NCBI GenBank assembly: GCA_038150305.1
Contig: JAYOTG010000026.1
Location: 1-24,962, forward strand
Source: MGIIa-L3 sp038150305
Lineage (GTDB): Archaea > Thermoplasmatota > Poseidoniia > Poseidoniales > Poseidoniaceae
Direction of reading: 5' to 3'
Length of the DNA stretch: 24,962 bases
Shown piece after piece: positions 1 through 6,137 of the stretch; within the stretch, counting starts at the first letter, position 1; each line of letters starts with the position of its first letter. The position numbers and the translations under genes are program-made. Under the pieces are notes generated by a model that saw nothing but the letters and a program-made list of their open reading frames with translations, was not told the DNA's origin and made no database searches.

Positions 1-137
1 ATGCGAACCGTGTGGTCGCACTCGGCGTCGGGGGTGACCACCGCGGTGGCGGTGGTGTCGGTTTCTTCGGACATGCCGGGAGCAGCAAGGAAGCTGAACA
101 CGACGAGGGTACAGAGCAGCGTGGCGACGATTCGCAT
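1..137 (-). CDS. N-terminus of an exported protein (partial)
   Basis: Reading the minus strand from an ATG at 135-137 gives an open frame of 45 codons that runs off the window start. It begins MRIVATLLCTLVVFSFLAAP, a textbook signal peptide: one basic residue, a hydrophobic core of about 14 residues, then small residues. The sequence after it is rich in Thr, Ala and Glu, as in a linker of a secreted or surface-anchored protein, and contains one Cys in the context ECDHTV. The gene lies 49 nt downstream of the enolase stop on the same strand and has no clear promoter of its own, so cotranscription with eno is likely. The function cannot be told from this fragment. Confidence 0.6.
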   Translation of the reverse strand, partial: MRIVATLLCTLVVFSFLAAPGMSEETDTTATAVVTPDAECDHTVR

Positions 138-186
138 GGTTTCCGCGATGCTCAGCCCCTTTTGAAGCGTGACATTCGGCCTGCGC

Positions 187-1440
187 TCAGACGTCAAAGG
201 GACTGGCGTAATCGCTGACTTCGGAAGCGATACGAAGCAGCTGGTTGTACTTCGCCGTCCGGTCGCTGCGCGCAGGTGCACCCGTCTTGATTTGTCCCGC
301 ACGCGTGCCCACGCACAGGTCGGCGATCGTCACGTCCTCGGTTTCACCGGAACGATGGCTGACGACGTTGTTGAACCCGTTCCGTGATGCCAGGTCCATC
401 GCCTCGAGGGTCTCGGTGACGGTGCCCACTTGGTTGACCTTGACCAGCATCGCGTTGGCGGCCTGCATCTCGATGCCTCGGGCGAGGCGCTCCGATTGGG
501 TCACGAAGAGGTCGTCGCCCACGATCTGCACACGGTGGCCTTCGCGGGCCGTGAACCGGGACCAGCCAAGCCAGTCGTCCTCGTCAAATCCGTCCTCGAT
601 GGACAGGATGGGGTACTCGTCCAGCCACCCCGAATACAGGTCGGCCAGCCCCTCGCTGTCGATGGCCTGCCCGTCGATGTGGTAGGCGCCGTCATGGTGG
701 AATTCGGTGCTGGCCACGTCGAGCGCGATGCCCATTTGTTCGGTGGAATACCCGGCGGCTTCGATGGCTCGAACCAGGTAACGCAAGCCGTCTTCGTTGG
801 AGGGGAGGTTGGGCGCGAAGCCTCCCTCGTCCCCGATGCCGCCCAGCAAGCCGTCTTGGCGCAATTCGGCCTTGAGGGCGTGGTAGGTTTCCACGCCCGC
901 ACGCAAGCCTTCTCCGAAGGAATCGAAGCCGTGCGGCACGACCATGAATTCCTGCACGTCAACGTTGGAAGCGGCGTGTGCTCCGCCGTTGAGGATGTTC
1001 ATCATCGGGACGGGCATCAAACCGCCCGCGACACCGCCGACATAGCGCCAGACCGGCAGCTCGTGCTGTGCTGCGCCAGCATGCAGGCAGGCCAGGGAAG
1101 CACCGAGCGTGGCGTTGGCCCCCAAGCGTGACTTGTTTCCAGTGCCGTCAAGTTCGACGATGGTCTCGTCAAGCATGCGCTGGTCGTCCACCGGCATGCC
1201 CACCAAGGCCTGAGCGATGTGTTCGGTGACCGCGGTCACCGCGGCATCCACGCCTTTGCCCAACCATGGTTGACCGCCGTCACGGAGTTCCACCGCTTCG
1301 TGGCGGCCGGTGGATGCCCCGGAGGGCACGGCGGCGCGTCCTGCGAGCGCACCGTCCACGTAACAATCGACCTCGACCGTCGGGTTCCCGCGGGAATCCA
1401 AGATCATCCTTGCATCCAATCCGGTGATGTGACCGCTCAC
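187..1440 (-). CDS. eno: Enolase (phosphopyruvate hydratase)
   Basis: Interconverts 2-phosphoglycerate and phosphoenolpyruvate in cytosolic glycolysis and gluconeogenesis. The family signatures are present in order: ARMILDSRGNPTVEV at the N-terminus, PSGASTG (substrate loop), GDEGGFAPNL with the catalytic Glu, LSIEDGFDEDDW and QIVGDDLF with Mg-binding acids, LVKVNQVGTV with the catalytic Lys, and SHRSGETED. The length of 417 residues is normal. The frame is also open from a TTG at 1452, but the GTG at 1440 gives the usual short N-terminus (about 9 residues before ARMILDSRG) and follows a GGGGAAGGA stretch, so I prefer it. A gene of unknown function ends 40-52 nt upstream and an exported protein begins 49 nt downstream, all on the minus strand, suggesting a three-gene transcript. 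Confidence 0.97.
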   Translation of the reverse strand: MSGHITGLDARMILDSRGNPTVEVDCYVDGALAGRAAVPSGASTGRHEAVELRDGGQPWLGKGVDAAVTAVTEHIAQALVGMPVDDQRMLDETIVELDGTGNKSRLGANATLGASLACLHAGAAQHELPVWRYVGGVAGGLMPVPMMNILNGGAHAASNVDVQEFMVVPHGFDSFGEGLRAGVETYHALKAELRQDGLLGGIGDEGGFAPNLPSNEDGLRYLVRAIEAAGYSTEQMGIALDVASTEFHHDGAYHIDGQAIDSEGLADLYSGWLDEYPILSIEDGFDEDDWLGWSRFTAREGHRVQIVGDDLFVTQSERLARGIEMQAANAMLVKVNQVGTVTETLEAMDLASRNGFNNVVSHRSGETEDVTIADLCVGTRAGQIKTGAPARSDRTAKYNQLLRIASEVSDYASPFDV

Positions 1441-1492
1441 GTCCTTCCCCAAGCGAAGCGAACAGACGTCCGTCCTTCAACGGTGCGGCGGT

Positions 1493-1966
1493 TCAGACGT
1501 GGTTGAGCCAGCGCATCCACCGGGCGGTGGAGGTCTGGGCGGCTGGAATGTCGTGTTCTTCTCGGCATTCGTGAAGCCAGCACAGCTGCTCGTCAGCAGG
1601 TGAAATCGAAAAGAGTTCGACGCGGTAAAGCAGGCCATCGGGATCGACCTGAGGCGTGCCTCGGAAATCCTCCACGAAGAGATGCAGGAGGTGGCGAGGG
1701 TATTGCCGAAGCCCGCGGCAGCACGGCTCTGCGAGGACCACGCCGTTGTTCATGAACAGCAGGGCGGCACCGGTCAACGGTTGGACCTCGTGCATCAGGA
1801 TCTCGCTGCCGTCGAGCATGGCGGCGACTTCAACCTGATACCACTGGTGCTGGGCATCAGGAAGTTCGAGGTTGGCCACCTCATCGAGGAAGGTCTGCAG
1901 GCGCGCAACACCCTCTGCACTCGCCACGTTTGGTTCTGAACCTCCCGCCTTCTTGAAGGCGAGCAT
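1493..1966 (-). CDS. Unknown 157-residue protein upstream of enolase
   Basis: I do not recognise this protein. It starts at an ATG at 1964-1966 and ends 52 nt before the enolase start. It has no signal peptide or membrane segment. The middle (about residues 40-75) looks like beta strands with QWYQVEVAAMLDGSEILMHEV followed by a hydrophobic run, and the C-terminal half holds two isolated Cys residues (EPCCRG) and a Trp/His-rich stretch (LCWLHECREEHD). The codon use matches its neighbours. It is divergent from the Lrp-family gene across 95 bp of comparatively AT-rich DNA (1967-2061) that should hold both promoters; a weak A/T-rich stretch around 1981-1999 could be its TATA element, but no box stands out. 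Being first in an enolase transcript suggests a housekeeping role, which is only inference. Confidence 0.7.
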   Translation of the reverse strand: MLAFKKAGGSEPNVASAEGVARLQTFLDEVANLELPDAQHQWYQVEVAAMLDGSEILMHEVQPLTGAALLFMNNGVVLAEPCCRGLRQYPRHLLHLFVEDFRGTPQVDPDGLLYRVELFSISPADEQLCWLHECREEHDIPAAQTSTARWMRWLNHV

Positions 1967-2030
1967 TCTCAGGACTTTTCCGAATTTCGTTCAACAAACC
2001 CTTGAATGTGGAAGATATCGGCGTAGAAGG

Positions 2031-2040
2031 GGCTATATGG
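2031..2040 (+). promoter_or_regulatory. TATA-like box for the Lrp-family gene
   Basis: GGCTATATGG stands out in GC-rich DNA. Its CTATAT core is centred 26-27 nt upstream of the ATG at 2062, so transcription would start at or next to the start codon (leaderless mRNA). This placement helps choose 2062 rather than the in-frame ATG at 2002, which lies upstream of the box. Confidence 0.6.
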
Positions 2041-2061
2041 GTCCGTCTTTCCTCAAGTGCC

Positions 2062-2484
2062 ATGCCCCGCATCGCCGAAATTGACCGAGCCATCCTTGCT
2101 GCCCTTCGCGCCAACGGTCGCATCTCCTACGTGGACTTGGCCAAGGAGGTCGGAGCGAGCGAACGCACCGTCCGCACCCACGTGAGGAAACTCGAGGAAG
2201 ACGGAACCATCCGCGGCTACACCATTCGAGAAGGTGGCGTGGGCCTGACCGCTTTGGTGCGCATCAAGGTCGCACCAGGCGCAGAAATCGGTTCCTTCGC
2301 TGCCGAAGTCACCCACTGGACCGGCGTTGAAGTGGTCTACGAGGTGTCTGGCGAGGCCGATCTGATTGCCCTCGTGCACGTCGATGACACGATGTCCTTG
2401 CGTCAACTGCTCGACAAAATGTGGATGGCGGCTCCTGACGAGATTGCGTCCACCACCACCGAACTCGTGCTCGAACAGTACTGA
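2062..2484 (+). CDS. Lrp/AsnC-family transcriptional regulator
   Basis: A 140-residue protein of the feast/famine regulator family. Residues 1-55 form the N-terminal winged helix-turn-helix: MPRIAEIDRAILAALRANGR, then ISYVDLAKEVGASERTVRTH as the helix-turn-helix and an RKLEEDGTIRGYTI wing. Residues 65-140 fit the ligand-sensing alpha/beta (RAM-like) domain, with strands such as TALVRIKVAPGA and VVYEVSGEADLIALV and the conserved G-x-(A/Y)-D-(L/I) turn. Such proteins bind DNA as dimers or octamers and often sense amino acids; the effector cannot be read from sequence. An in-frame ATG at 2002 would add 20 residues, but the TATA-like box at 2031-2040 and family length favour 2062. Its stop abuts the stop of the convergent aquaporin gene with no gap. 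Confidence 0.92.
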   Translation: MPRIAEIDRAILAALRANGRISYVDLAKEVGASERTVRTHVRKLEEDGTIRGYTIREGGVGLTALVRIKVAPGAEIGSFAAEVTHWTGVEVVYEVSGEADLIALVHVDDTMSLRQLLDKMWMAAPDEIASTTTELVLEQY

Positions 2485-2487
2485 TCA
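2482..2487. other. Back-to-back stop codons (TGATCA)
   Basis: The palindromic hexamer TGATCA supplies the TGA of the Lrp-family gene on the plus strand and the TGA of the aquaporin gene on the minus strand, leaving no intergenic base. The same arrangement recurs at 13341-13346 and 23883-23888. Confidence 0.9.
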
Positions 2488-3126
2488 GGGCACGGCATTG
2501 ACCTTCCAACGGACCACAGCGGCCGCCAGCACCGCCCCTGCGACGGTGGCCAAGGTGTACACGACGAGACCGCCGGATTCGGACAGAAGGTTCGGGCCAA
2601 AGGTCCGCGCCGGATTCATCGACGCGCCCGTGAGCGGTCCGAAGAAGTACGCAAGCAAGGCCACCACCGCTCCAACCACGACCGCAACGGTCGGGGTGGA
2701 ATCGTCACGCCATGCGACCACCCCGAGAATGGACGCCATCAACGCGGCCGTGATGCCAACCTCGATGCCGACCGCGGAGAGCATGGACAGACCTTCGGCG
2801 AACACCGTCGGGGCAAGCTCATCGGGCCCGATCATCAGGTGGACCACGCCGCTCCCAAGCAGGCCTCCGGCCCCTTGAGCCAGCACGTAGCCAAGCCACC
2901 GTTCACGCGGCAGATGCCCCGTCAGCACGAAACCTGTGGACACGGCCGGATTGATGTGAGCCCCGGACACACCGCGTAACGCAAGGATGGCGAGCGTGAC
3001 GGCGAGGCCGAAGGACAGGGAAACCACGAGCAAGGAGCCGCCAAGGGCGACGCTCCCTGTTCCCACAGCAACCATCCATGCGGTTCCGACGAATTCTGCG
3101 CCATAGGCGCGCCATGCACCGTTCAT
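2485..3126 (-). CDS. Aquaporin / MIP-family channel
   Basis: A 213-residue membrane channel with the MIP-family double signature: SGAHINPAV (NPA at about residues 59-61, loop B) and GASMNPARTFGP (NPA at 171-173 with the selectivity-filter Arg 174, loop E). Hydrophobic stretches fit six transmembrane helices, and the two halves show the family's internal duplication. It should pass water, and possibly small neutral solutes such as H2O2, glycerol or gases; the exact substrate cannot be assigned. The protein is slightly shorter than typical members (about 230-250), with short loops. It starts 7 nt after the stop of a thioredoxin-fold PRX-like gene on the same strand, so the two are very likely cotranscribed and the promoter is that at 3700-3705. 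Confidence 0.93.
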   Translation of the reverse strand: MNGAWRAYGAEFVGTAWMVAVGTGSVALGGSLLVVSLSFGLAVTLAILALRGVSGAHINPAVSTGFVLTGHLPRERWLGYVLAQGAGGLLGSGVVHLMIGPDELAPTVFAEGLSMLSAVGIEVGITAALMASILGVVAWRDDSTPTVAVVVGAVVALLAYFFGPLTGASMNPARTFGPNLLSESGGLVVYTLATVAGAVLAAAVVRWKVNAVP

Positions 3127-3133
3127 GCTCCAC

Positions 3134-3676
3134 TCAAGCCTTCCACTTCACCGAGCAACCGATGCTCTGGGTGCGGTCAACTGCGGGAGATTGGTCATTC
3201 AGCATGGCCGTCAACGCATCACGAAGGTCCTCTGTGGTCACCTGTCCAGGATCTTTGGGCGAATCGTCCATCCGACCCCGGTACACGACCTCATCCTGAG
3301 CGTTCAGCAGGTAAACTTCCGGCGTGCGTTCCGCGCCCCATGCCGTGGCCACGGTCTGTTCCGCATCGTGGAGGTAGGGGTAGGGCATGCCGCCTTCGGC
3401 TCGCTTCACCATGTGCTCCCAGGAATCGTTCTCGTAGACAACAGGGTCGTTGCTGTTGATGCCGACAAAGCCGACACCAACCGAGGCAGCATGTTCAGCC
3501 ATGACGTTGAGTCGGCCGACGCTCGCGACGACGTAGGGGCAGTGGTTGCACTCGAAGACCACGATGGTGCCGTGCTCGCCGCGGGCTGCAGCGAGGTCCA
3601 TCGCATCAGGACCGTGGTTGGCGTTCGCGTTGGGAAGGTGGAAATCGGGTGCGGTCATGCCGGGTTCGAGGGACAT
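3134..3676 (-). CDS. Thioredoxin-fold peroxiredoxin-like protein (PRX_like1 type)
   Basis: A 180-residue cytosolic thioredoxin-fold protein. It starts MSLEPGMTAPDFHLP, typical of AhpC/TSA-like proteins, carries a CxxC redox motif in FECNHCPYV at the first helix, then GINSNDP, the cis-Pro segment AERTPEVYL, VYRGRMDDSPKDP and the C-terminal end IGCSVKWKA. This set is characteristic of the PRX_like1 subgroup, whose physiological substrate is not well defined; a disulfide or peroxide reductase role is likely. The frame is open for 7 more codons upstream to an ATG at 3697, but the ATG at 3676 gives the usual N-terminus and lies 26-27 nt from a TATA-like box, so I choose it. The aquaporin gene follows after 7 nt. 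Confidence 0.92.
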   Translation of the reverse strand: MSLEPGMTAPDFHLPNANANHGPDAMDLAAARGEHGTIVVFECNHCPYVVASVGRLNVMAEHAASVGVGFVGINSNDPVVYENDSWEHMVKRAEGGMPYPYLHDAEQTVATAWGAERTPEVYLLNAQDEVVYRGRMDDSPKDPGQVTTEDLRDALTAMLNDQSPAVDRTQSIGCSVKWKA

Positions 3677-3699
3677 GGCCCTGCGTGGGCCCTCCACGA

Positions 3700-3705
3700 C
3701 ATAGC
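3700..3705 (-). promoter_or_regulatory. TATA-like box for the PRX-like/aquaporin operon
   Basis: On the minus strand the sequence reads GGGCTATGTC. The GCTATG core is centred 26-27 nt upstream of the ATG at 3676, the same spacing and nearly the same bases as upstream of the Lrp-family gene. It lies in the 42-nt gap after the TPR gene, so this operon probably starts independently and makes a leaderless mRNA. Confidence 0.5.
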
Positions 3706-3718
3706 CCTTCCTCGAGTC

Positions 3719-5980
3719 TCAAGCGACGAGGTGCTCCTCGCTTTGCTCGAGACGACGGCGAGCAAGGGCATGGTCAGGATCGATGCTCAACACGGCACGC
3801 CACGCGGCCGCAGCTTCCTCGTGGTGGCCAAGGGTGTGGTGAATGGCCGCAAGGTGAAGGCGAGCCTCGAGATGGTCGCCTCGGCAGCGGATGGCCGCTT
3901 CGAAATCGGAGGCCGCTTCCTCAAAGCGCTCCCAACGAAGGTAGAGGAGGCCGCGCTGATGCCAGGCATGCGCGTGGTTTGGAGCTGCCCGAAGGGCCTC
4001 GTTCAGCGGTGCTTCAGCGCGTTCTGGGCGGTCAAGCGCCACGTGGCACGCGGCCATCTGCGTCAGCGCATGGTGATGGTTCGGCACGGCGTCAATGATG
4101 ACCTTGAGGTCGTCAACGGCTTCGTTCCAATGCGTCAAAGCCATCTTGGATTCAGCACGTCGCAAGCGTGCAAGCAGAAGATTGGGCGCCTGCACCAAGA
4201 GGCGCTCGGCGTCCTCAAGCGCACGCTCTGGAAGGTCGCCACCGAGGTAGGCCGAGCAGCGGTTGAGCCTGGCGCGCACGTGGGTGGGGTCAAGCGTCAA
4301 GGCCTCGTCGTACCTCGCGATGGCGTCGTCAAGCCGCCCACGACGTGCGTCGATGTTCCCTCGGACGTACGCGATGAGGGCCCCTTCGCCACGGATATCG
4401 GCCGCGTCCGTGAGGCGTTCGGCTTCGATGTCGTCGCCGTTTTCCAACGCCAAAAGGGCGGATTCCGCACACAGTGCAGGGAGATGCTCGTCGAGCAGGC
4501 GTCCGGCCCGCGTCAGGGAGTCTGAGGCGGCCTCGAAGTCACCAAGCAGGCGCTGGACACGCCCCATCGCAAGCCAAGCAAGCCCGTTCTCCCGATCCAG
4601 TTTCAGCGCCTGATCGATGGCATCGCCCGCTTCACGCAAGCGACCGCCGTCAACCGAGCCCGTTCCATCACGGATCAAGTCAGCACGTGCGAGGGCGAGG
4701 CGGCCTTCCACCAGATGCAGGCTGGCATGGTCCACGCCGGCCGGCACGGCGTCGAGCAGGGCTTGAGCTTCCTCCAAGCCACCACGTTCGAGCCGCCGCG
4801 TGGCGATGGCCGCACGAAGTTGAGCGTTGTCGGCGTGAGCCAGCATGGCCCGGTCAAGCCCCTCCTCAGCAGCCGTGAACGCACCAACCCCTTCCTGAAG
4901 GTCTGCCTTCAGCAAGATGGTGGTCCAACCCCCCGCGCTGAGGGCGACGGCGTGCGTGGCGGCCTTGAGCGCCTCCTGTTCTCGGCCAGACAGGCGCGCC
5001 AAGCAGCGGGCTTTGAGCGCCCACCCTTCACCGTGCTGTCGGTCGAGGTTGAGGCAGGCCTCAGCGGAGGACAACGCTTGTTCGACATCGCTGGCCTCGA
5101 GGAGTTCGCCTCGACGAACCCAGTCGTCCGGTTGAGAGGGGTCTTCACGAAGTGCGGCTTCGATCTCGGCCAGGGCCTCGTCGGGTGCACCCGCTCGTGC
5201 GCGCAGGCCTGAGAGCAGGCTGCGGTCGGCTGCCGTGACCTTGCCGAGCGCCTCAAGCCGACGAACCGGCCGTTCTGCATCGGCTTGTCCTGCCGAAGCC
5301 AAGAGATGGGCCTGACGGCGGAGAAGGTCGGTGTCGTCGGGCCGCTCTGAGAGTTGTGCCTCGAGGTGCGCCAAACGTGCAGCACCGTCACCACGGCGCG
5401 CAGCGATGCGCTCGGCAATGGCGTGCAGCGCAGCGTCACCCGGACGGTCGGCAAGGGCGTGCTGGAGCAGATGCTCGGCGGTCGCGTCGTGACCCATCAA
5501 CAGGGCCGCTTCGGCCAATTGGGTCAAACTCGCAGAAGACAGCTGGCCTTCGACGGGCAGCGCGTCGGCCGTGGCGCGAGCGAAGAGGTGTTGCAGGGTC
5601 GAGCGCTTCATCGGATCGATGGCGGCCTCCATGGCCTCTGGCGTGGAAGGGAGACCAACCACCAGCCGGTCCAAGGTGCGCCACAAGGCCACCGCATCGA
5701 CGTCGTCCTCGTCGAGCAGGCGATGCGCCATGATGGCGCCATCGAGGTCAGGAAGAACGCTCCGTGCATCCTCGAGCAAGGCCTCCATGGACGACAGGCG
5801 ACGACCCAGCGTCTCGATCGCTTCGCGTTGCTGAACGGCGTGGGCTGCCGCGGCTTGCTCGTTGACCAAACGCTGGTCGTCGAGGGTGTTCCATCGCGTC
5901 GTCACGCGCCGCCATGCGGCGGCGCCGGCACCGCCAAAACCGAGGGAGGTGGCAAGAAGAGCAGCCAGCACCGGGTCCAT
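3719..5980 (-). CDS. Membrane-anchored TPR-repeat protein
   Basis: A 753-residue protein with a single N-terminal hydrophobic segment (about residues 4-23, LAALLATSLGFGGAGAAAW) followed by Arg residues, which fits a membrane anchor with the rest in the cytoplasm. Residues about 35-75 are likely coiled coil. From about 150 to the end the chain is helical repeats. The last 210 residues contain at least six good tetratricopeptide repeats, for example RGRLDDAIARYDEALTLDP and WERFEEAASDFEAAI; the earlier ones are degenerate. TPR arrays are protein-binding scaffolds, so it may assemble a membrane-associated complex, but no catalytic domain is visible. It is divergent from the large repeat protein at 6138 across 157 bp, and a TATA-like box lies about 28 nt upstream of its ATG. 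Confidence 0.88.
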   Translation of the reverse strand: MDPVLAALLATSLGFGGAGAAAWRRVTTRWNTLDDQRLVNEQAAAAHAVQQREAIETLGRRLSSMEALLEDARSVLPDLDGAIMAHRLLDEDDVDAVALWRTLDRLVVGLPSTPEAMEAAIDPMKRSTLQHLFARATADALPVEGQLSSASLTQLAEAALLMGHDATAEHLLQHALADRPGDAALHAIAERIAARRGDGAARLAHLEAQLSERPDDTDLLRRQAHLLASAGQADAERPVRRLEALGKVTAADRSLLSGLRARAGAPDEALAEIEAALREDPSQPDDWVRRGELLEASDVEQALSSAEACLNLDRQHGEGWALKARCLARLSGREQEALKAATHAVALSAGGWTTILLKADLQEGVGAFTAAEEGLDRAMLAHADNAQLRAAIATRRLERGGLEEAQALLDAVPAGVDHASLHLVEGRLALARADLIRDGTGSVDGGRLREAGDAIDQALKLDRENGLAWLAMGRVQRLLGDFEAASDSLTRAGRLLDEHLPALCAESALLALENGDDIEAERLTDAADIRGEGALIAYVRGNIDARRGRLDDAIARYDEALTLDPTHVRARLNRCSAYLGGDLPERALEDAERLLVQAPNLLLARLRRAESKMALTHWNEAVDDLKVIIDAVPNHHHALTQMAACHVALDRPERAEAPLNEALRAAPNHAHAWHQRGLLYLRWERFEEAASDFEAAIRCRGDHLEARLHLAAIHHTLGHHEEAAAAWRAVLSIDPDHALARRRLEQSEEHLVA

Positions 5981-6005
5981 CGTCCCCGTTCGGTTTCGTG
6001 GCCCC

Positions 6006-6012
6006 TTTATGC
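6006..6012 (-). promoter_or_regulatory. TATA-like box for the TPR gene
   Basis: On the minus strand the sequence reads GAGCATAAAGGGG. The CATAAA core is centred about 28 nt upstream of the ATG at 5980, predicting a leaderless mRNA. It is the only AT-rich element in the 157-bp divergent region. On the plus strand the same bases read TTTATG and could also serve the gene at 6138, but that would leave a leader of about 100 nt. Confidence 0.5.
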
Positions 6013-6137
6013 TCTCCGTCAGGCCGCGGTCGCTCGTCCGGGTTTCGTGACCCGTTCACGTACGCCGAAGGAGCGTTCTCGTGGAGCAGTGGCGCACAGG
6101 TTGAAGAGCGGGGTGAGGGCATGACGGATGGATTCCC

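Noticed and set aside
3125..4525. Long open frame on the plus strand (466 codons)
   Set aside because: It is antisense to the PRX-like gene and the TPR gene and spans the gap between them; composition is that of a shadow frame.
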